Below, piece after piece: positions 20,547 through 31,121 of a DNA stretch of 35,003 nt. Under the pieces are notes generated by a model, which was given only the letters and a program-made list of their open reading frames with translations, was not told the origin of the DNA and ran no database searches. Origin of the DNA: Thoreauomyces humboldtii (lineage: Eukaryota; Chytridiomycota; Chytridiomycetes; Spizellomycetales; Powellomycetaceae). Every line of letters begins with the position of its first letter. Within the stretch, counting starts at the first letter, position 1. The stretch is taken from the NCBI GenBank assembly GCA_027596035.1, contig JADGJA010000164.1, forward strand, positions 1-35,003. Reading direction: 5' to 3'. The translations under genes were made by a program, and so were the position numbers.

Positions 20547-21704
20547 ATGACTGCAGCTCCCACCACCCTCAGTTTACCGCAGGCAGATGACTTTCACGTG
20601 CATCTCCGTCAGGGCGCTCTCATGCGTGCCGTGACCCCTTTGCTGGTCGGAAGCGGCGTATCAACCGTCTACGTGATGGTGCGTACATACCACAGCATGT
20701 CTTGGGACTTCGTCCTTGCGTAGTAACGAAAGATCGGATTAAGCTCACATAGTGCTATCTCCCGCACGTTCCAGCCGAACTTGAAGCCTCCAATCTCTAC
20801 GACCGATCAAGCCCTCGCCTACAAGAAGGAACTGCAACCCCTCGCCCCGTCCGTCACCTTCCTCATGACACTCTACCTCTCCCCGGAACTCACACCCGCA
20901 GAGATCCACAAGGCAGCAAAGACTGGCATCTCAGGCGTCAAGTCGTATCCTCGAGGCGTCACGACCAACAGTGATGGAGGCATCGAGAGTTACACGGAAT
21001 ACTACCCCGTTTTCAAAGCCATGGAGGAGGTCGACATGGTACTCAATCTCCACGGGGAGATCCCATCGGATGCGGAGGAAGGAGTATGCGTCATGAACGC
21101 CGAGGAACGGTTTTTGAAGCATCTTGAGAGCCTCCACCGGGATTTCCCCAACCTTCGGATCGTGCTGGAACATGCGACCACAAAGGCCGCCGTCGAGATG
21201 GTCAAATCGCTCGGCCCAACCGTGGGCTGCAGCATCACGGTCCATCACCTCAGTCTCATCGTGGACGATTGGGCGGGATGCTGTCACAACTTTTGCAAAC
21301 CCGTCGCAAAGTTCCCGTACGACCGGGCTGCGCTCCGAGACGTCATCAAGGAAGCTCATCCTAGATTCTTCCTCGGAACCGACTCGGCCCCTCATCCAAG
21401 ACATGCTAAGGAGGCAGGAACCTCCGTGGCGGGCGTCTTCACGACCCCTCTGGTCCTGCCGTACCTGGCTACCATCCTCGAGTCGTTCGGTGCGCTGGAT
21501 CAACTCAAGGGTTTCGCTTGCGAGAACGGAAGGGCTTTTTACAAGCCTCCTCAGAAGACCGCCGCCCAGAGTCAGGCGATCTCGCTTGTGAGGAGCGAGA
21601 CTGCAGTGCCGGAAGAGTACAGGTTCAAGGACGAGTCGGGAGAGGAGAGGTCTGTGGTTCCTTTCATGGCGGGCAAGAAGTTGGCATGGAAGGTGCAGGC
21701 CTAG
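20547..21704 (+). CDS. URA4: Dihydroorotase (class II, pyrC/URA4 type)
   Basis: Catalyses reversible cyclisation of N-carbamoyl-L-aspartate to dihydroorotate, the third step of pyrimidine synthesis, in the cytosol. Exons 20547-20678 and 20775-21704 join at phase 0, giving 353 residues, normal for the monofunctional fungal and bacterial enzyme. Zinc ligands and active-site residues are all present: His17 and His19 (DDFHVHLRQG), the carboxylated Lys100 (GVKSYPRG), His137 (NLHGE), His177 (LEHATT) and the Asp of GTDSAPH. Substrate-loop PN opens exon 2. The leader just before the ATG is A/C-rich (ACAACGAACA), a favourable start context. It is divergent to the TPR gene and is a stand-alone enzyme, unlike the animal CAD fusion. 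No sign of decay. Confidence 0.97.
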
Positions 21705-22072
21705 AAACCTTGGCTGGTCTCCTCTTCGTGTTCTTTGTCTCGGACTAAGTGCACACCTAATGCTATATTATTCGAGGCGTCCGTTCGTCGTACTATTTCG
21801 CTTTTCAAACAATGGCCCGATATCTTTTGAGCACATTTTTGCTGAAAGTCTTCCCTTCTTCGTAGTCATCGTCTCCTTCCTGCCCTTGCGCCATCAAAAC
21901 GTTGGGACAGCACTGCATGAAAGTCCAGGAAAAGGGAGTGGCTTGGTAGTTGATCGACTCCCTCTTTACGCGCGCAAGAAACCATGACGCGTAGGCAACG
22001 CGCAGCTCCATGCATTTCGTGGGACACACGTGTATCGCTGTACACCCATCGCCTCACTCGCTCCAATGGAAA

Positions 22073-22101
22073 CTGTGCCCCTGCTGTGCCCCTGCTGTGC
22101 C
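22073..22101 (+). repeat. 11-bp tandem repeat (CTGTGCCCCTG)x2.6
   Basis: Two perfect copies of CTGTGCCCCTG plus CTGTGCC lie about 45 bases upstream of the TATA box at 22148. Related CTGTGCC words follow at 22108 and 22128. It may be a promoter-proximal slippage repeat. Confidence 0.75.
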
Positions 22102-22147
22102 TTCAGCTGTGCCTCTCTGTTACCGACCTGTGCCACTTTCGCTGTTC

Positions 22148-22155
22148 GTATAAAT
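22148..22155 (+). promoter_or_regulatory. TATA box with C/T-rich start zone
   Basis: GTATAAATAAAAG is a strong TATA match on the plus strand, followed at +15 to +60 by a C/T-rich tract (CCTCCTCTCCATCCCCG), the arrangement expected of a Pol II core promoter in fungi. No long coding frame follows. The first ATG (22245) opens a 15-codon frame (MPARVTGWPVFDGQI). It may drive a spliced, largely non-coding transcript through the splice-module array downstream. Confidence 0.45.
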
Positions 22156-23218
22156 AAAAGACCCTCCTCTCCATCCCCGTCCTTCTTCTTTCCTCAACTC
22201 TTGTTTCGAAACACTCTTGGAGTTCAAAATCGGCTAAAACGACCGTATGCCTGCTAGGGTGACCGGGTGGCCTGTCTTTGACGGGCAAATCTAGTTTTTG
22301 ATCCGCGCCCTATTGGCAACTCTACAAACCAAAGATGAAAGACATGATGATAAACATGATGATGAAAGGGGCGCCTCGAACAGTGCAATACAGTGCTATT
22401 GCTTCATGCTTTCTCTTCGATCCAATGTCGATGTGCACTTTTGCGCAGTCGCTAGGTTCGCTCATGTCGTTGGGAATGCACGCACATGCAACCTCCCTGT
22501 CCTCGCTGTTACGAGCATCACTAAGCATCAGAGGAGGTCCCATATGTCGGAGGGTTGTGCTGATGCAGCTGGGAACATGGCACCGTCTCGCTTTGGCTCT
22601 CACTGGGAGAACGGCATTCCCCCTGCACGCCGAGATCTTACATCTTCGACGTCGGTTTCATGCCTGAATCGGACGAGAAAACCATCTCGCTTGGCATTTA
22701 CTGGCTGCGACGTACGTCCTGAGTGCCGTGAAGGCACATGGTTCGTACCATCAACGGCTCGAAGGTGGTAGCTGCGCTGTGTTCAAACCCCCCGAGATTT
22801 CCACTTGTCACTCAATCTTTCCCCCTGCGATGGGAGCGGTGACCTCGTACTCTCAAACATTTGATTTATCATTGTGCGTGGGAACGAAAAGCGGCCGACT
22901 TCAGTGTGGCAAGCTGGCATGCGAAACTCGCCATCGCAACTTGTGCGTGGTATGCGGCACAGCGACACTGAAACCAGCCAGTCCAGCCCCAATGGACTCT
23001 GGGTTCGCTATCTCGGCGGAAAGCTTGCGTTAAGAGAATGCGCCACGGTATGCTTCCCTCTTCGCTTGGGGGTCCATAGAGAGCTTTGCAGCCTTTGCGG
23101 GAGAGGGGGAGCTATGTTCGAACCCTGCACTTTTGCCAGATAAGGTGTTTAGCTCTTTGACTTCTTTTGCGAAAGGTCTCTCGCGACGCGCCATCTGCAA
23201 TCTTTCGACGTCCATACC

Positions 23219-23760
23219 AGCTGAGCTTCGTACTCTCTGAGCTTCTAGGATTGGTAAGTCCACAGCCTCGTCGCTACGCTTCACTGGTCTACTCTCTGAT
23301 CGTCCTTCTCTTCTGTTCCAGGGGACTCAAGGCTTCACTCATTCAGTGGCCTTGCTTCGGGGCCGGACGGGCCAGCCAAAGCCGGGCTCTCTGGGCTTTG
23401 AGGATTGGTAAGTCACAATATCTTCGTCGCCCCATGCTTTCCTTCAATTGCTCTCGTCTCTTACCATCCACGCTCTTGCTTTCTTTCTCAGGCGCCCCAA
23501 GATCTTCAGACTCATCGGGGCCAACCGAAGTTCCGGGCTCTCTGGGCTTCCGGGATTGGTAAGTCACACCCACAGCTCTCACACTTTCTTCATCGCTCTC
23601 TTGGCTGACCATCCCCTCTCTCTCTCTGGACCTCTTCCATCAGGGAGCTGAAGATACTCCCGGCCACTTCTGTTGTAAGACCGGTTGAGCTTCAGGAAGG
23701 TTCCGAGTCACAGTGAAACACAGGATCTCGTCTGGGAGGGGTCCCGCATACTCGGTATTG
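23219..23760 (+). repeat. Tandem array of about 150-bp exon-intron-like modules
   Basis: Three successive segments end in nearly the same 23 bases, of the form CTCTCTGGGCTT..GGATTG, directly followed by a strong 5' splice site GTAAGTC: junctions at 23253/23254, 23407/23408 and 23558/23559 (spacing 154 and 151). Each is followed by about 70-85 bases of C/T-rich sequence ending in a good acceptor (TGTTCCAG at 23321, TTTCTCAG at 23491, TTCCATCAG at 23643). The resulting exon-like blocks are 23322-23407 and 23492-23558. A fourth, decayed copy ends at 23760 in GGTATTG-TCACTTGC, as if GTAAG had been deleted. Block lengths (86, 67) and the repeat spacing do not preserve one reading frame. It may be a spliced non-coding RNA or an eroded gene with duplicated exons. 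Confidence 0.6.
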
Positions 23761-24229
23761 TCACTTGCTCGTTCATGTCTTCTCTCTCTTCTGTAGGTAA
23801 TGCAGCTTGCTTCCCTCACGGGAGGCGAACCGTCCCCAGCCGGTGTAAATGCAGAGGGTCTACGCTTCTCACTTGTTCTTCATCTCTTCAGCTATCTTTC
23901 AGAAGAACAAGGCACCGAATCAAGCTTCCCTTCCTTTCTTTCTTCTTGTACATATTGTTCTTAATGATATCATCTGCGCTTTTGCCTTCTATCTGCTCAC
24001 TTCTATTTGCTTGTACGAGATGTTACTTCCCCAGCTTGGTCTTTGCTCATGACACTCGAGGAGCTCTCGCCGCATCCTCGGGACCAACCACCTCGTGGAC
24101 GGCTGCGCACAGGTTGGCGCGTACAGGTTGGCGCTACTCCACGCTTACTTTGGTCGTCACTTACTTTAAATGTATAGAATCATGCATCTACGCCCTTTTC
24201 CTCTACGAATAATCAACAACAGTCCTTTA

Positions 24230-27200
24230 CTACGCGACCACCAAAAGCGGAGAGAAAGCGACTCCACCGATCTCCCCTCCTTCCAAAGCAGCCCTCAAAG
24301 CCGGATGGACCTTCCCGCTCGCATGCCACGACACGATGGGACCAACGTCCAGATCCAACACCCTCGCGACCCCGACCGCCCTGAGAACCGTCGCGAAGAC
24401 GGCGGGATCGGACGTGGACGCTGGATCCAGTCCTTCCAGGACCGGGATCGTGGTCGCGAGGTATCGTCGCAGAGGGTCGAGGTCCGACGAGAACGATGGT
24501 GTTGTGGTTGTCGTTGTCGTTGTTCCTGTTTGCGACCGTGGATGCCGAGAGATGAGGGTCGTGAGTCCGGCGACGGCGAGTCGGACGTCCACGAGCGCTT
24601 CGGTGCGGAGGTTGTCGGCTTCTCGTGCGAACAGAACTGCGCGTGTGCCGGCTGGTGTGAGGAGAGGTCAGCAGAAAGATGGGAGGGTTGTCAATGACTG
24701 ACTTTTGTTTCCCTGGCCGAACGCATGGGTTTCGCCATCTCACCTTCCTCCGGTTCGACGCTATGTGTGCTCGACGAGGGTTCCTTGCTTCGATATCCGA
24801 TGAGAAGTGTTGTGAACCCTGCGATCACGCTCGACAGCTCTTTCGTCTTCCAAGGGGCGCCGCCGATATGTGCCGTCAGGAGGTCGCGGCAGTGGGATGC
24901 CGTGATCGGTGTCTGAAGCGGAAACTGTGAAATCAGAACACAGCTCATCTTAAGGAAGAACCAGGGGGGGAAAACGAAGGTGGCTTACCGTCAATGACAA
25001 TACAACGCTTCCGACGATCGCCGCAACGTCCTCCCTGACATCCGGGTCCTCATCATCCAGGAGACGAAGGTACAGGAACAACAGTGCCGGCGTCGGACTC
25101 ATCACCCTTGCCGCTATCCTCAGCGCCTTGACGGCCGCGAGTCGAGTCGACAAAGGAACCGAGTCCTGCGTCCACCGATCTATCCGCGCCAGAACGTCGG
25201 ATCCAGATGTCGGAGTGTCCGATGATACCGAAGCGAGAAGCGGGAGATATGCGGCGGCGAGACCGTGGGACATTGGAGAAGCGTCGAGGATGGATTCGAT
25301 CCGAAGTCCAGAATCGGTGTCCACGTCATTTCGGATGGACGGGTCTTGGTCGGAGAGGGTTGTGAGGACGGCTGCCGCTCGTTGCGACACCTGGTAATAG
25401 CAGGCGGAGGGATCTAGGAACGCGGTTGCCGTCAACGCGACCCGCAGACTTTGAACATCCCAGTTGCTGCAAATGAAAAGAGCTATGAGTAAATTGGGTC
25501 TCGAGGTGTGCGGAGTCCTGCGTGTAAGATCCCTACAATTTGCGCGTTTCGATGAAGGAAAGCACTGCCAGCTGAACCTCGTAGTCCTCGTCCTTCAACA
25601 GGCATATTGCTAGATCCGTGGAAACCGAAGCTCCCTCGCCGCCCGCAGCAGACCAAGCCAAGCTCTCTAATGCAAAAGATGCGCACGCGCGACGAACCAC
25701 GAAGTCTCCGAATGCACGTGGGCGTAGTAGCTGGTCCCAGGCGTGTTTAGCGAGCAGGTTCCGTAATGTTGCAAACCGCCTGTCAGCGTCTTTTCGGAGA
25801 TCTGTAAAATGAGAAAGAGGACGAAACGACACCTCAATATCAGCAGGCTGTGGAAAAAGAAACATCGGCAATGATCTTGGTTAATCACCTTCCGGGATCC
25901 AGGTAGCCTGTCCGAAGACTCGAGTGGCTACGTCGATGTATAAAGCATGGGTCACGGGACATGGATTCTTCGTGAGTCGCGCAGCTTTCAAGAAAAGATC
26001 CGGAAGATTCGCAACCGCGTCTAGATAGTTATTTCAATCAGCGATAGACAACAGCAGCGTCCTGTGATCCTTCCAACTTCACCTCTGCTAGCATCACGAT
26101 GGACAACGAGCGCAGCCGTCTGCGTCTCAAAAACGGCAGCAACGATGAGCAAGTTTCCATGTACCGTGTTTTGTGGACCGGTGACCGAGGAATCCGCCAG
26201 TGGCTCCAACATCGCCTTGACGCCCGACACCAGCTCAGTCAAGCCGACCATGGACGCAAAAGCACGAGCCGAAAGATCCCTCGCCTTCGCGATGGGAGCC
26301 GCGGCGCATCTCAAAAGCGCAGGTCGGAAAGCGGCAAGGGGATCCCTGGAGCTACTTCGGGATCCCACGTCGCTCGTTGACGCGTCTCCTCCATCGTCAT
26401 TTCCACCGGTCTCGGTGTCCAGAGCAGATGGTTTGAGTCTAGCGAGGACGGTGAGGACCGGGTACAGAGCTGGATGGACGTTTCCGGTGTGAAGGGTCTC
26501 GACCGCCTCTTCGAGTGTTTCTAGCAAGCCGGTCCGGAGTTGAGGGAAGGCTGAGAAGAACTCTCGTCCAGTGGCTGCGTTGGAACGATCGTCTCGACTG
26601 ATCTTTGATCCGAAGGCTTTCGCGATGCAGGTTGCGAAGAGCATCGCGGCGCAGTTCCGAACGGGAAAGGAGAGGGATGAAAATCCCTGCATGGAAAGAT
26701 TAAGAGCGTCCCCGACAAAGGGTCGGGCACGGGTGGTGAGGTGTGCATCTTGAAGAATCGCACGAAGAATGTTGTACGCATGGACCTGGGGTAGATCAAA
26801 CGACGTTTCCTTGTCCGAAGGCACTGGCTTTGTGGCAATAGCAAGGAGAGTCCTCGCAGCTTCTGGCAAGAGATGCACCCCGGCCGAGACGACCGCGCAA
26901 ACTCCCAATGGTAAGCCTGCCGACCGACGGGTGATGGACACGTCGGCGCCGGCTGCCTGGGCGAGGAAGCCTTGCAGCCAAGATGGAGGAAGAGCAGCGA
27001 GTTGCGAGTCCTTAGCGGCAAGCAGGACGCCGCACAGAGAGGAGAAGCATACATGTACAGCCGAGAAGGCGCCGCGATGACGGATCGAGCCAAGTAAACG
27101 ACGAAGAAGGTCTCCACTTCGTACAATTTGAGCGTGCGTTACCAACGACTTCGACATCTTTCCATCGGGCAGGGGCGTCCTACAAAGGAGTGCTTGGAGC

Positions 27201-30200
27201 ACTGCGGAAGTTTCCTTGATGGTATGGAAGCAAGAATATAGCATTAACTGCGACTCACTCGATTTCGCGCCTTGAACGCTCGAGCCTTCAATCTCCTCAT
27301 CGTCGTCATCATCACGAGCAGATGCAATCACATTCTCCATATTGTTCTGCATGTCTGCAAAGGAGGCTGGGAGGTTGCCTTCTGGCGATTCATCCGCGCA
27401 GACGGCCAGAACCGTCTCGCAAGCGTCATCGACGAGTGTCATGATTTCGCCGACCAGCGCACGCCAGACGGAAAGATTGGACTGAACCAGTTCGGAAGTG
27501 AAATCAATCTCGGAAAGGAGACCGCGCAAGGTCCTGAACAGACCATGCATCGGGGATGTCGTCGAGCTGCGGTAGAGGTTGGATTTGGCGACGTCGATAT
27601 TTGCTTTCAGGAGCATCACGAACTGTCTGATGAAGAACACTGCTGGATCGTCGTTCTCTGACCGTGGCGCATGCGCGTCCGATAGGTTGAGAAACACTCC
27701 GCTTCGTAACACGTACTTTGCGAACACAATCCGAACAATGGTAGCAGCAGTCTCACTTTCGTGTGATCTAACGTCGTTGAGACGGGCGATAGCAGCACCC
27801 AGAAGGCCATGGATATCCTGCATGCTTGTTCCTGGAAGCTCCGCCGGCAAGTACCGCACAAGAATATGAAGCGCGGCATTGCGGTTGGGCTGGTGGGTAT
27901 CGTTTCCAATAAGTGCTAGCAGAGTCTGGACCGTGGCGGGAGTCGCCAGAGTAGGATAGTTCGGCATGTCGGCCAGCGACACACGCGCCGCAGCCCCATC
28001 CATCTCCGCGGCGATGGTTACAGGATCCTGACTAACGAGAATGGCTTGCATCAGCGCAAGATTGGATGTTGCGCGCTGGAAGGAGCATCCGGGAAAGAGC
28101 GCGGCGACCGTCTCATCACACAACCACTGCATGAAGTCCCGCTTCAGCGCCAAAGAATTGGTGAGATCTGTCACCTGGGAACGCATGAGCAAAAGCTTAG
28201 GAGTGGCTGCACCGCCTTCCGAAGTTGCTGCGTCGATAAATTCTTTCCGCGAGCAAAGATCGCGCCAATCAGCGTACATGGCATTGCGAAGGCGGCGGAG
28301 AAGTTTGTTCAGATGAGCTTGTATCCTTTGACGAAACTCGGGTGATTGACTATCCAGGCTTCCTAGGAGAAAGCTGCGAAGGGCAGCGAGCTCACCGGCG
28401 CTAAAGTCGGCCGTCTTTGCCCTCGTATCGCATAGCAGCGCGAGCACATCTACTCGTAGGTTTTCGTCCGGGTGCATGATGGCTTTCTCGACTATGGATC
28501 CTCGTCCAAGATAATCATTCAATTGCACGAGACCTAGGAGTCGAGCCGCTTTCAAAATGGCGACGGTGGCGTGCAGATGGTATGTCGACGCAGCTTCGTC
28601 AATTTGTTTTCGCTTGTCGCAAGCTTCGAGCAAGAGTGGCAAGCACGCCTTGTTCTCTTTCAGGATGAAGTTGATCATGTTCTCGCTGCACACTTTCCTA
28701 AGTACCTGGCTATCGGACATGAGTGCGCGGGAAACGGGATCGACCCAATAAGCATTGACATCGGAAGAGTCGGCGTCCTCCTTCCGTGTGCTCGTAAACG
28801 CTGACTGCAGGAACTTGTTAACGAATGCAGATATCCGACTAGCAAGCATGGAAATCGTCATGGCATCAAAGGAAATGTCGAGAAACTCTGGGCATAGTGC
28901 CAAAATAGTACGCGGTTGAACTCGGGACAACATGAGAGACATCAGATCGTACTTCATTTTGCGATGCCAGTCCGCCGCGAGTAGGGTGGTGAGGATCTGC
29001 TTCACGCGCTCTTCGACCTCGACCGACGAGTACGCTGCATAGAGCACGTCAAGAAGGAGGAGGAGAAGATCCTTGAGCTTCAATTGCATAGACTCTACAT
29101 CATCCTCCCATCCACCGACAACGAACGCGAAAAGACGGCCGATGACGTTCGGCTCCAAAAGACTGCGAACGGCTTCCGCTCGATCCGGCGTCACGTTTGT
29201 GTTGGCAGACGGTCGAAGTAGTTTCGAAATACAACTCAGCCATGCGATCAAGACCTGGAATGAAAGGATGCGGGTGGGGACATCCGTGGCCTCATCGGCG
29301 ACAGCCAAAGTATGCGTTGCAACGATCTCCAGAAATGATCGTTGCGGCGAGGTTCCCACATTCGTCATGCAAGACTCTGCCGAGAATGTCGTAAGAAGTC
29401 CCCGATAGATGCAAAGCGTCGCGTAAGTGTTCGGGGATCCATCAACGATGGGGCTGGCAGCAAGAGGCTGGCTAGCAATAGAAAGCCTTAAACTGCGAGC
29501 GTGATCTCCGAAAAGAGTGGCGAGAACGTCCTCGGGACTGCCACAGTGATGTACCAACGTGGCCATGACGAAACCGGCCAGAAACTGATTGTCCTGTCCA
29601 TAATCAGCATCCCCACAGATCCGGAAGACAGCATCTAGAAGACTCTGCAACGCATGGTGGGACTGTGAGGCTAGAGTCTGCATCAGCTCTGGACATCTCG
29701 ACATCAAGGGAGTAGCGATCTTGAGCAGCAACTCCACAGACTCCTTCGTTGCCGAATCGAGCCTTCCAGCAATGACCGTGAGGATAGCACCGAACGTGCT
29801 TTCCACCACGGAACGGCCGAGCGGTTGGGCATCGAAAGTCGTCAGGATGACTGCACCGAGATGGACGACCGGAACCAGCGGATCAGCGATGAACTCTTTA
29901 TACGAGCTCTGCAGCCGTGTCGCTATGAGCTGCCGGGTTTGTTCCGTTTCTCCCAAAGCCATGAACGCGTTGTGAAGCTGTGCAAGCACCGCAAAGATGG
30001 CGATGCGGAACGACGTCTCTCGTGCCGCCGATGGGGCAAAATGAAGTTGAAGAAACGGCGAGACTATGCATGCTTCCAGTAGCGAGAGCGTGGAAGACGA
30101 ATCAGGAGTCGAGACCTTTAAAGTTTTGTGAAGCTTTCCGATGGTGCTTGCTGGCGAAGACTTGGCGTCAGATAGAGGACCAGACTGAAACAAAGTGAGG

Positions 30201-30399
30201 GATGCAGCGTACCGAGCTTGCGTAGAGCTGCCAGCTGCGACCCTTGGTGCTGTTTGGGCATCAGGAAATCCTGCAAGCTATGGAGGACGTCCCGATGTGC
30301 AGGTGCTTGATACGTTCCCTTGCACTGATCGCATGCCTGTACCCAGGAGTCCTGGATGGCTACGCCGACCAGGTGACGCTGTGCTCCCTTTGCAGGCAT
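24230..30399 (-). CDS. THADA/Trm732-family HEAT-repeat protein (DUF2428)
   Basis: In yeast, Trm732 is the partner of the methyltransferase Trm7 for 2'-O-methylation of tRNA position 32; THADA is the animal homologue. Seven minus-strand exons (30399-30213, 30150-26083, 26020-25889, 25801-25537, 25466-24989, 24924-24744, 24651-24230) keep phase throughout and give 1910 residues, close to the animal length. The DUF2428 core at about residues 900-1140 has FFIRQFVMLLKANID, CFHTIKETSAVLQALL, IRHRGAFSAVHVCFSSLC and SITRRSAGLPLG, followed by QNTVHGNLL. The rest is alpha-helical HEAT-like repeat. The first intron (62 nt) contains branch site CTGAC and links MPAKGAQRHLVGV... to ASTIGKLHKTLKV. The start Met is inferred; the frame is open upstream. 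Exon 2 alone is 4.07 kb, while the other six are short. It is divergent to SCAI. Confidence 0.93.
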
Positions 30400-31121
30400 G
30401 CCTTTCTCTCCAATTATTCTACTCGATGCCTGCGTGGCAACCCAACGTGTAGACTGTCGCTTTGGAACGGCAAACACCAAGGAAAAAAAGAAGAGGAAGG
30501 AAACGCTGCGGAAAACGAGAAGACCAACGGACAGGAACCGGCTGTGCTGCTTCATTTTCCCACCCTTCTCTTCCGCACGACAGCTACAGCGGCAAGGACT
30601 TCCCGAGTCAACAGTACATGTAAGCATGTGGGTCAAGGTTGTAAAGCTAGCGACAGATACCCGTGGCCATCAACGACGGGACTCGTCCCTTCTGTTGGAG
30701 CGCGACCAACTTTCGGTTGCTTGACCCTCGTGTGTGGAGAGACTTCGACAGGGTCTTTTGCTAGAGCATCATCCTCAGGAGTGCTCATGAGGAAGCCTGT
30801 TGTGCTGTTATCCCCAGCGACAGAGCAGGCAATGCCTGGGTGCCTTGGCCCGCCATCTGTTGCTCTGAGAACACGAACGATTGATTGGGGTGTCCATAAC
30901 TCACATCTTCATTTCCAACCAGTTACCCTCGGTACACGGCCTGATCCGATGGTAACGTCGAGCAGGTACAATCCCGAGGTCACTGGAACGACGAGAGTGC
31001 TTTGCTGCGCCACTTGTCGTATAAGGAGGGGCCTACCGCCCACGCCGACGACCTTATCCCAGTGAGACGACGCGCACGGTTCCTCGCTTCTATCACCACA
31101 GCGGCAGATCCACCAATAGAA
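30400..31121. other. Divergent promoter region (THADA / SCAI)
   Basis: About 720 bp between start codons of two divergent genes. The minus-strand THADA frame is open up to 30636, and its first exon could extend there (a hydrophobic stretch rich in Phe and Leu at about 30480-30530 argues against it). The SCAI frame is open back to 31002. No separate gene seen. Confidence 0.4.

Larger units (their letters stand above)
21705..24229. other. 2.5-kb interval without a supported protein gene
   Basis: Between the dihydroorotase and THADA stop codons. It holds the 11-bp repeat, the TATA box and the splice-module array listed separately. The longest frames on either strand (up to 175 codons) are low-complexity and Ser/Phe/Leu-rich on the plus strand or Lys/Glu-rich on the minus strand, simply reflecting C/T-rich strands. 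None resembles a known family. Confidence 0.45.

Noticed and set aside
23105..23130. T-loop-like GTTCGAACC suggesting a tRNA
   Set aside because: The flanking bases do not pair into a T stem and no acceptor or anticodon arm can be drawn.
23030..23612. Repeated peptide DLPIL(E/K)AQR in two minus-strand frames of the module array
   Set aside because: The third copy of the DNA repeat is read in a different frame, and the Lys/Glu-rich rest is just the complement of C/T tracts. Plus-strand splice signals explain the repeats better.
30151..30193. THADA start or acceptor at TTTGTTTCAG (30187)
   Set aside because: It would leave only a 28-nt intron after the preceding exon and does not match its phase. 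The 62-nt intron 30151-30212 has a CTGAC branch site and correct phase.
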